This document shows, piece by piece, positions 1 through 5,037 of a stretch of 5,230 nucleotides of DNA. The stretch lies in assembly GCA_013334735.1 (NCBI GenBank), contig JAAXXA010000245.1, positions 1 through 5,230 on the forward strand, given 5' to 3'. A model generated the notes under the pieces. That model saw nothing but the letters and a program-made list of their open reading frames with translations. It searched no databases and had not been told where the DNA came from. The position numbers and the translations under genes were made by a program. The stretch is from Bacteroidota bacterium. GTDB lineage: Bacteria; Bacteroidota; Bacteroidia; Bacteroidales; CG2-30-32-10. Numbering within the stretch: the stretch's first letter is position 1; every line of letters starts with the position of its first letter.

Positions 1-25
1 TTAGATCTTTTAACTTAAAAACAGC

Positions 26-210
26 TATACTAAAAACGGGATAAATTGTCGCATTTTATGAATACAAAAGGGTATAGAGGTATTCGGTATAAAGGTATAA
101 GGAAGATCAGATTATCCCATATATCCATATACCCATATACCCTTATACCCTTATACCCTATACCATAATCTTATACCCAAATGTAATAATTTACACCGTG
201 CAAAGTATAA
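26..210 (+). repeat. MITE-like palindromic repeat element, copy 1 (185 bp)
   Basis: This non-coding element recurs at 3237-3390 in the same orientation. The left ends match at 44 of 51 positions (26-76 against 3237-3287) and the right ends at 29 of 32 (179-210 against 3359-3390). Its ends are imperfect inverted repeats: TATACT at 26-31 faces AGTATA at 204-209. ACGG, TAAATT and CATTT blocks in the left arm have complements at equivalent places in the right arm, giving about 22 of 31 paired positions. The interior continues the symmetry, with GGTATA-type units at 71, 79, 86 and 94 facing TATACCC-type units from 120 to 178. The single strand could therefore fold into one long imperfect hairpin. 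It has no ORF, so any mobility would need a transposase supplied in trans. Its right end abuts the probable promoter of the stress-protein gene. The 1-25 flank shows nothing recognisable. Confidence 0.8.
120..159 (+). repeat. Octamer tandem array TATACCC(A/T) inside copy 1
   Basis: Five contiguous 8-bp units occur at 120, 128, 136, 144 and 152: TATATCCA, TATACCCA, then three exact TATACCCT. A further TATACCC sits at 172-178. The units form the right arm of the palindromic element and complement the GGTATA units at 71-99. Copy 2 of the element has only about two such units (3323-3343). Change in unit number therefore explains much of the 31-bp length difference between the copies, as expected from replication slippage. 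Confidence 0.8.
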
Positions 211-225
211 ATTGAATTTTTTTAC

Positions 226-233
226 TATTTTTG
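226..233 (+). promoter_or_regulatory. Probable Bacteroidota -7 promoter element for the usp gene
   Basis: TATTTTTG matches the Bacteroidota -7 consensus TAnnTTTG. It lies 19 bp before the preferred ATG at 253, which would give a very short leader of about 10-15 nt. No good -33 TTG is seen at the usual distance: the TTG at 212-214 is too close, and the expected region falls in the right end of the palindromic repeat. The call rests on the -7 match and its position. Confidence 0.45.
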
Positions 234-252
234 CATAAAATTGAATCGAATT

Positions 253-1110
253 ATGAAAAATAAGAAGGAAAACATTGTGCTTGTGCCAACCGATTTTACG
301 AAGGTTGCGGAATATGCTATAGATCATGCTGCCGGTATTGCTAAATTATTAAATGGAAAGGTTGTCATTCTTCATGTAATTAATAAAGAAACAAAATCGT
401 ACCTGAAAAAAGAAAAACTTACAGATGTTGCTATTAATGAAAAGCTGAAAACTATTGCAGAAACTGTTGAAAAAAAATATAATGTTAAATTAGACTATAT
501 TGCAAGAGAGGGTAGTATTTTTACTACAATATCAGAAGTTACTGAAGAAGTTGGCGCCCGGATCATTGTTATGGGAACGCATGGTAAAATTGGTGTTCAG
601 CATTTAATAGGCAGTTTTGCTTTAAAAGTTATTGAAAGTTCGAATGTGCCTGTAATAACTGTTCAGGAAAAAGATTTTGGTAAAGGTTACAAAAATATTG
701 TTCTCCCTATTGACGAATCGTCCGAATCAAAACAAAAAGTTAAATGGGCTATTCATATTGCCCGAATTTTTAACTCAACTATTCATCTGTTTGGTATTAA
801 ATATAATGATGAACTTAAAATGGACGAAGTTGAAAAAAATATGGCTCAGGTAAAAAATTTTCTGTCTAAAAACTCTATTAAATATACAGCTAAAATATCA
901 CCTGATTCAAAAAGCAATTTTGCAAAAAATATTCTTGAATTCAGCGATCAGATTAAAGCTGATATGATTATGATTATGACAAACCCCGATCAATTACTTC
1001 CTAATTTTTTGCTAAGTCAATGGTCGGAACAAGTTATCTTTAATCAATCCAAAACTCCTGTTATGAGTGTAAATCCAGTCGAATTGGACATTATTTATGT
1101 TTCATTATAA
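253..1110 (+). CDS. Tandem-domain universal stress protein (UspA family)
   Basis: A 285-residue cytoplasmic protein made of two Usp (Rossmann-like alpha/beta) domains. Such proteins typically bind ATP or act in stress and energy-limitation responses, but the ligand here is inferred. Domain 1 (about 6-139) opens with NIVLVPTDFT and carries the nucleotide-loop signature GTHG (108-111), followed by GS at 120-121. The gap between the second glycine and GS is 8 residues rather than the usual 9, a variant I associate with Bacteroidota homologues. Domain 2 (about 146-278) starts KNIVLPIDESSES but lacks the glycine signature, having MTNPDQ where it should be. It is therefore probably a structural or dimerising half. 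ATG 253 is preferred over the in-frame TTG at 241, because the TTG falls almost at the predicted transcription start. Four consecutive in-frame stops (TAA TAA TGA TAA) close the gene. It appears monocistronic, with a terminator directly downstream. Confidence 0.93.
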   Translation: MKNKKENIVLVPTDFTKVAEYAIDHAAGIAKLLNGKVVILHVINKETKSYLKKEKLTDVAINEKLKTIAETVEKKYNVKLDYIAREGSIFTTISEVTEEVGARIIVMGTHGKIGVQHLIGSFALKVIESSNVPVITVQEKDFGKGYKNIVLPIDESSESKQKVKWAIHIARIFNSTIHLFGIKYNDELKMDEVEKNMAQVKNFLSKNSIKYTAKISPDSKSNFAKNILEFSDQIKADMIMIMTNPDQLLPNFLLSQWSEQVIFNQSKTPVMSVNPVELDIIYVSL

Positions 1111-1128
1111 TAATGATAAATTATTATT

Positions 1129-1154
1129 AAAGCCGGGATTACCGGCTTTTTTTT
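1129..1154 (+). terminator. Intrinsic terminator after the usp gene
   Basis: An 8-bp perfect stem (AAAGCCGG at 1129-1136 with CCGGCTTT at 1142-1149) encloses a 5-nt loop (GATTA). The stem runs into an unbroken T tract at 1147-1154. This is a classical Rho-independent terminator, 18 bp after the usp stop codon. The ligA ATG is only 13 bp beyond the T tract. An AT-only inverted repeat (TAATAAT at 1108-1114, ATTATTA at 1123-1129) precedes it and may be an additional weak hairpin. Confidence 0.88.
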
Positions 1155-1167
1155 GTTACCTGCATAT

Positions 1168-3219
1168 ATGAATAAAGAACAAGCCAAAAAAAGAATTGAA
1201 GAGCTTACAAAAGAAATCAATGAGCATAATTATTACTATTATGTTTTAGATAGCCCTTTGATCAGTGATTTCAAATTTGACTTGTTGTTAAAAGAACTCG
1301 ACCAACTTGAAAACGATTTTCCTGAATTTCTAAATACTAATTCTCCTACTCAAAGAGTGGGTGGCGAAGTAACTAAAGAATTCGCAAAAATCAAACATAA
1401 ATACCCGATGCTCTCCTTAGGAAATACTTATTCAATGCAGGAAGTAATTGATTTTGATGAAAGGGTACGAAAAGTTATAGGAAATGATTTTGAATATGTG
1501 TGCGAATTCAAGTACGATGGACTTTCTATTGGATTAACATATATAGATGGAAATTTAAAATATGCAGTAACACGCGGCGACGGGGAACAAGGCGATGATG
1601 TTACAGCAAATGTAAGAACAATCAAAAGCATACCTCTTACATTACATGGTTCTGATTTTCCTGATGAATTTGAAATTCGTGGTGAGATCATTATGCCGCA
1701 TAAAAGTTTCCAGAGATTAAACGATGAACGTGAAGAAATTGGTGAAACTCCTTTTGCCAATCCTCGTAATGCTGCATCGGGTAGCCTTAAAATGCAGGAT
1801 ACAAAGGAAGTTTCGAAAAGAGGTTTGGATTGTTTCTTATATTATTTGCTTGGTGAAAATCTGCCATTTAATACTCACTTTGAAAACTTAAAAACTGCGA
1901 GGAATTGGGGATTTAAAATTTCAGATTACAATAAGAAATGTCCCAATATTAAAGGTGTTTTAGATTATATCAAAGAAATTGATATCAAAAGGAAAACATT
2001 GGACTTTGATATTGATGGTGTGGTTATTAAAATAAATTCGTTTAATCAGCAGGAAATGCTTGGATATACTGCAAAAAATCCAAAATGGGCAATAGCATAT
2101 AAATTTAAAGCAGAGCAGGTTTCTACAAAATTATTATCAATTGATTTTCAGGTTGGCAGGACAGGAGCAATCACACCTGTTGCAAACCTTGAACCTGTGC
2201 AGTTGGCAGGAACTATTGTAAAGAGGGCTACTTTGCACAATGCCGACCAGATTGAAAAACTCAATTTGCATAATGGAGATTTTGTGTTTGTAGAAAAAGG
2301 CGGTGAAATTATTCCTAAAATAATATCTGTTGATGAATCGAAACGAGATTTAATTAATTCAAAAAAAGTAGAATTTATTACTAATTGCCCCGAATGCGGA
2401 ACACTTTTATTCAGAAAAGAAGGAGAAGCAATTCATTACTGCCCTAATGATACAGGATGCGCGCCACAAATAAAAGGAAAACTGGAACATTTTATCAGCA
2501 GGAAAGCTATGAATATTGATAGTCTGGGTGAAGGGAAAATTGAATTGCTTTTTGAGAATGACCTCGTTAAAAATCCTTTAGACTTGTATAAATTAACTTA
2601 TGAAAAGCTATTCAATCTCGGAAAATCATATACATCAGAAGAATCGGGTAAAACAAGAACTGTAAAATTTAAGGAAAAAGCTGCTGAAAACATCCTCAAA
2701 GGTATTGAAGAATCTAAGAAAATGCCATTCGAAAGGGTACTATATGCATTAGGAATCAGATATGTCGGCGAAACAGTCGCTAAAAAACTTGCTTTCCATT
2801 TTCGTAATATCGATGCTTTAAAAAATGCAGCATTTGATGAACTAATTAATGTTGAAGAAATTGGAAATCGTATTGCAGAGAGTATAATTACTTTTTTTAG
2901 CAAGCAAATAAATTTAGATTTGATAAATAACCTTAAAATTGTAGGTTTGCAGTTTGAAATTAATGAAAATTTAACTTTGTTTGTTTCGGATAAACTAAAA
3001 AATAAATCTTTTGTTGTTAGTGGCGTTTTTACTAAATATTCGCGAGAAAAAATAAAGAAAATTATCGAAGAAAATGGCGGCAAAATAATAAGTACTGTTT
3101 CTTCCAAAACCAATTTTCTTTTAGCCGGTGAAAGTATGGGACCTGAAAAAAAGAAAAAGGCTGAAGCCCTTAATGTCCCGATTATTTCAGAGGAAGAATT
3201 TTTGAAAATGCTTGAATAG
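1168..3219 (+). CDS. ligA: NAD+-dependent DNA ligase LigA
   Basis: This enzyme seals 3'-OH/5'-phosphate nicks in DNA using NAD+, in Okazaki-fragment joining and repair. At 683 residues it is full length for the family, and all domains are present in order. The N-terminal Ia NMN-binding region covers about 1-65 (HNYYYYVLDSPLISDFKFD). The adenylation domain (to about 315) has KYDG with catalytic Lys115, RGDG at 136-139, RGE at 171-173, IDGVVIK at 282-288 and KWAIAYKF at 306-313. The OB fold begins near QVGRTGAITPVA (328-339). A Cys4 zinc finger uses C407, C410, C425 and C431. A helix-hairpin-helix region covers about 445-590, and a C-terminal BRCT domain covers about 608-683. ATG 1168 is chosen over TTG 1153 because the TTG lies in the T tract of the upstream terminator and would add only five residues. 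No clear Shine-Dalgarno or dedicated promoter is visible. No key residue is missing, so the gene should be active and probably essential. Confidence 0.98.
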   Translation: MNKEQAKKRIEELTKEINEHNYYYYVLDSPLISDFKFDLLLKELDQLENDFPEFLNTNSPTQRVGGEVTKEFAKIKHKYPMLSLGNTYSMQEVIDFDERVRKVIGNDFEYVCEFKYDGLSIGLTYIDGNLKYAVTRGDGEQGDDVTANVRTIKSIPLTLHGSDFPDEFEIRGEIIMPHKSFQRLNDEREEIGETPFANPRNAASGSLKMQDTKEVSKRGLDCFLYYLLGENLPFNTHFENLKTARNWGFKISDYNKKCPNIKGVLDYIKEIDIKRKTLDFDIDGVVIKINSFNQQEMLGYTAKNPKWAIAYKFKAEQVSTKLLSIDFQVGRTGAITPVANLEPVQLAGTIVKRATLHNADQIEKLNLHNGDFVFVEKGGEIIPKIISVDESKRDLINSKKVEFITNCPECGTLLFRKEGEAIHYCPNDTGCAPQIKGKLEHFISRKAMNIDSLGEGKIELLFENDLVKNPLDLYKLTYEKLFNLGKSYTSEESGKTRTVKFKEKAAENILKGIEESKKMPFERVLYALGIRYVGETVAKKLAFHFRNIDALKNAAFDELINVEEIGNRIAESIITFFSKQINLDLINNLKIVGLQFEINENLTLFVSDKLKNKSFVVSGVFTKYSREKIKKIIEENGGKIISTVSSKTNFLLAGESMGPEKKKKAEALNVPIISEEEFLKMLE

Positions 3220-3236
3220 ATTTGTATTCCAACTTT

Positions 3237-3390
3237 TATACTAAAAACGGAATAAATTATCGAATTTTATAAATGAAAAAAGGTATAGTGTAATATGGTA
3301 TAAAGGTATAAAAAAGAGCAGCTTATACCCTATCCCTTATACCATTTACCTGAAACCAAAATGTAGTAAATTACCCCGTGCAAAGTATAA
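3237..3390 (+). repeat. MITE-like palindromic repeat element, copy 2 (154 bp)
   Basis: Second copy of the element at 26-210, in direct orientation, beginning 17 bp after the ligA stop. The left end (TATACT, ACGG) and right end (CCGTG, AAGTATA) are conserved. The interior is shorter but still palindromic: ATGGTATAA at 3295-3303 is the exact complement of TTATACCAT at 3337-3345, and GGTATAA at 3305-3311 complements TTATACC at 3323-3329. No ORF lies within it. ACTTT immediately flanks both sides (3232-3236 and 3390-3394) and may be a 5-bp target duplication. The right flank, however, lies in an AACTTT-rich array, so this could be chance. It may also act as a transcript-end hairpin for ligA, since no other terminator is visible there. 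Confidence 0.8.
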
Positions 3391-3443
3391 CTTTATCAAC
3401 TTTACAAACTTTATAAACTTTCAACTTTTAACTTTTAACTTTC
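3389..3443 (+). repeat. AACTTT tandem array upstream of the glycosyltransferase
   Basis: Seven uninterrupted units all begin AACTTT. Three are 9-mers (starting 3389, 3398, 3407) and four are 7-mers (3416, 3423, 3430, 3437). The array is followed by TACTCTCT and the ATG at 3452. It overlaps the last A of the palindromic element and occupies the whole region where a promoter and ribosome-binding site would be expected. No TAnnTTTG or Shine-Dalgarno is seen in it. Simple arrays of this kind can change copy number by slippage, so an effect on expression is possible but not shown. Confidence 0.8.
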
Positions 3444-3451
3444 TACTCTCT

Positions 3452-4192
3452 ATGCTGAATAATAAAAAAATTATTGTTGTATTGCCTGCATACAATGCAG
3501 CAAAAACCCTTGAAGACACATACAGGGAAATTCCTTTTGATATTGTTGATGATGTAATAGTTGTTGACGATGCCAGTATTGATAATACGGTTGAAGTTGC
3601 ACATCGTATTGGAATAAAGCACATTATAATGCATGAAAAAAATAAAGGTTACGGGGGAAACCAGAAAACATGCTATGATACTGCTTTAAAATTAGGCGCT
3701 GATATTATTATTATGCTTCATCCCGATTACCAATACACCCCTAAGCTTATTCCATCAATGGCTTATCTTATTTCAAATGAACTTTATACTGTTGTGCTTG
3801 GCTCTCGTATTCTTGGAAAGGGGGCAATAAAAGGAGGTATGCCTGTATATAAATATATATTTAACCGCTTTTTAACTCTGACACAAAATATTCTTATTAA
3901 TGAAAAAATATCCGAATATCATACCGGGTATAGGGCTTTTTCGCGTGAAGTACTTGAAAAAATTAACTATCATGCCAATTCTGATGATTTTGTTTTTGAT
4001 AATCAGGTGTTATCACAGATTGTTTATGCCGGTTTTCATATAGCGGAAGTGAGTTGTCCGACAAAATATTTCTCTGACAGTTCCTCAATTAATTTCAAAC
4101 GGAGCATAGAGTATGGTATAGGTGTACTAAAAACATCATTTTGCCATTTTTTGCAAAGGACTCATCTTGCAAAATTTAAAATTTATGAATAA
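3452..4192 (+). CDS. Family 2 glycosyltransferase (DPM1/DPG-synthase-like, soluble)
   Basis: A 246-residue GT-A fold enzyme predicted to transfer a nucleotide-activated sugar to an acceptor, probably a polyprenyl phosphate or a cell-surface glycan precursor. Neither donor nor acceptor can be read from the sequence. The N-terminus has the nucleotide-sugar fold signature VVLPAYNAAKTL (9-20) and the VVDDAS acidic pair (D39, D40). These are followed by NKGYGGNQKT (64-73). HPDYQY (90-95) holds D92 where DPM1-type enzymes have the metal-binding DAD-like motif. GSR (117-119), EYHTGYRAFSR (155-165) and DDFVFDNQ (178-185) complete the acceptor side. No signal peptide or convincing membrane segment is seen, so it lacks the C-terminal membrane anchor of many polyprenyl-phosphate glycosyltransferases. 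ATG 3452 matches the start of the conserved fold. It has no co-directional partner close by and appears to stand alone. Confidence 0.92.
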   Translation: MLNNKKIIVVLPAYNAAKTLEDTYREIPFDIVDDVIVVDDASIDNTVEVAHRIGIKHIIMHEKNKGYGGNQKTCYDTALKLGADIIIMLHPDYQYTPKLIPSMAYLISNELYTVVLGSRILGKGAIKGGMPVYKYIFNRFLTLTQNILINEKISEYHTGYRAFSREVLEKINYHANSDDFVFDNQVLSQIVYAGFHIAEVSCPTKYFSDSSSINFKRSIEYGIGVLKTSFCHFLQRTHLAKFKIYE

Positions 4193-4231
4193 AAAATGAA
4201 CTTGTTTATTTTTTTGTAAATTTTCATTTTT
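4193..4231 (+). terminator. Possible AT-rich terminator hairpin after the glycosyltransferase
   Basis: AAAATGAA at 4193-4200 is complementary to TTCATTTT at 4223-4230. An inner TTTA/TAAA pair (4205-4208 with 4217-4220) surrounds a T-rich loop, and the 3' side ends in T5. The hairpin follows the stop codon directly. The stem contains almost no G:C pairs, so it would be weak as an intrinsic terminator. A second small hairpin (GCTT at 4241-4244, AAGC at 4251-4254) lies downstream. Confidence 0.35.
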
Positions 4232-4306
4232 AATTTAATAGCTTGATAATAAGCCTATAAATATCCTTTAATTTTCTGGAAATTTATTTTGGAATTAGCA
4301 AAATAA

Positions 4307-4314
4307 TACATTTG
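4307..4314 (+). promoter_or_regulatory. Possible second, upstream -7 element for hdrC
   Basis: TACATTTG fits TAnnTTTG. A TTG at 4289-4291 lies 15 bp upstream, slightly shorter than the usual 17-23 bp spacing. It sits 51 bp upstream of the better promoter, so it would be an alternative start for the same operon. In such AT-rich DNA a chance match is plausible. Confidence 0.3.
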
Positions 4315-4336
4315 TGAAAAAAATAACATTTAAAAT

Positions 4337-4365
4337 TTGATAAATGTTTTTTTTATTTACTTTTG
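4337..4365 (+). promoter_or_regulatory. Bacteroidota-type promoter for the hdrC-hdrB operon
   Basis: The -33 element TTG (4337-4339, within TTTG) is separated by 18 bp from TACTTTTG (4358-4365). This is a full match to the TTG-N17-23-TAnnTTTG promoter of Bacteroidota. Transcription would start at about 4371-4374, giving a leader of roughly 50 nt to the ATG at 4424. The leader contains a small hairpin (CAGAT at 4386-4390, ATCTG at 4397-4401) of unknown significance. Confidence 0.65.
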
Positions 4366-4423
4366 CTACAATAAATTTAATAAAACAGATTTTTATATCT
4401 GCAAACTTAAATATTTATAAATA

Positions 4424-5011
4424 ATGAAGTCAAAAATGAAGAATTTCCAATTACAGGAAATCAAACATGAATCAGATCTTGATAAAAACTTCGGAAAACT
4501 GATTGCAAAGAAAGCGCATGGAGAAAAATTGTTTGGTTGCATTCAATGCGGAAACTGTAGTTCTGCATGCCCATTAAGCTCATACATGGATTACACTCCC
4601 CGAAAAGTTATTGCAATGGTTAGAGCCGGCTTTAAAGAAGAAGTTCTTTCCAATAAAACTATTTGGCTGTGCGCTTCATGCTATAATTGCACAGTTGAAT
4701 GTCCAAAGGGAATCAAAATAACCGAGGTAATGTATGCTTTAAAAAGAGAAGCTATTATTAATAAAATTTATCCTAAAAATTTCCCGATACCTATCATGGC
4801 AAGCACTTTCTTTAAAGAAGTTAAAGGTCGTGGCAGAATTAACGAAACTTGGCTTCTTGTTAACTATTATTTGAAGTATAACATATTAAAAATGTTTGGA
4901 TATACTTCCTTAGGTATTAAACTTTTTTTCACAGGACGACTTCTTCCTTTTGAAAAAGGCTTAAAAAATAAGGAACAACTTAAAAAATTAATTGGAAATT
5001 CAGAAGCATAA
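4424..5011 (+). CDS. hdrC: Heterodisulfide reductase subunit C-like protein (two [4Fe-4S] clusters)
   Basis: A 195-residue electron-transfer subunit, about the usual HdrC length. Two CX2CX2CX3CP motifs are visible: C39, C42, C45, C49 (CIQCGNCSSACP) and C83, C86, C89, C93 (CASCYNCTVECP). Each should bind a [4Fe-4S] cluster. In known Hdr complexes HdrC relays electrons between the flavin subunit HdrA and the catalytic HdrB. The C-terminal half (about 110-195) is basic and has no further cysteines. No signal peptide is seen, so it should be cytoplasmic. The next gene encodes HdrB, which strongly supports the HdrC call over a generic ferredoxin or succinate-dehydrogenase-like iron-sulfur protein. 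ATG 4424 is used; ATG 4436 (four codons later) is equally possible, since neither has a Shine-Dalgarno. Bacteria outside the methanogens do not use CoM/CoB, so the physiological disulfide or other substrate is unknown. Confidence 0.9.
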   Translation: MKSKMKNFQLQEIKHESDLDKNFGKLIAKKAHGEKLFGCIQCGNCSSACPLSSYMDYTPRKVIAMVRAGFKEEVLSNKTIWLCASCYNCTVECPKGIKITEVMYALKREAIINKIYPKNFPIPIMASTFFKEVKGRGRINETWLLVNYYLKYNILKMFGYTSLGIKLFFTGRLLPFEKGLKNKEQLKKLIGNSEA

Positions 5012-5023
5012 GAATCTATTTAA

Positions 5024-5030
5024 AGAGGAG
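5024..5030 (+). promoter_or_regulatory. Strong Shine-Dalgarno for hdrB
   Basis: AGAGGAG ends 7 nt before the ATG at 5038, which is ideal spacing. It fixes the hdrB start and is the only strong ribosome-binding site in the window. The other genes have AT-rich leaders without one, as is common in Bacteroidota. It may be needed because hdrB is translated from an internal position in the operon mRNA. Confidence 0.8.
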
Positions 5031-5037
5031 AAATAAT

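Noticed and set aside
114..178. CRISPR array or telomere-like repeat from the TATACCC units
   Set aside because: The units are only 8 bp, directly adjacent with no unique spacers, and form one arm of a palindrome that recurs elsewhere. No cas gene is present.
241..252. TTG start for the usp gene at 241
   Set aside because: It adds only four residues outside the domain and lies at the predicted transcription start. ATG 253 directly precedes the conserved fold.
1153..1167. TTG start for ligA at 1153
   Set aside because: It falls in the T tract of the preceding terminator and adds five non-conserved residues. ATG 1168 gives the usual LigA N-terminus.
1428..1760. Minus-strand ORF of 110 codons
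   Set aside because: It lies wholly inside ligA, opposite conserved adenylation-domain motifs. Its translation is low-complexity with no recognisable domain.
2598..3113. Minus-strand ORF of 171 codons
   Set aside because: It is antisense to the conserved helix-hairpin-helix and BRCT regions of ligA. The Ser/Phe/Ile/Leu-rich product is typical of an AT-rich shadow frame.
26..3390. Composite transposon carrying usp and ligA between two direct repeats
   Set aside because: The copies encode no transposase and ligA is an essential chromosomal gene. The arrangement is better explained by two independent dispersed repeats.
3421..3634. Two overlapping minus-strand ORFs of 63-67 codons
   Set aside because: Both are opposite the conserved N-terminus of the glycosyltransferase and partly made of the AACTTT array. 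Neither has a plausible promoter or domain.
4193..4423. Small RNA, riboswitch or short gene in the glycosyltransferase-hdrC spacer
   Set aside because: Beyond the promoter matches and weak AT hairpins I see no conserved RNA motif, no tRNA-like fold and no credible ORF.
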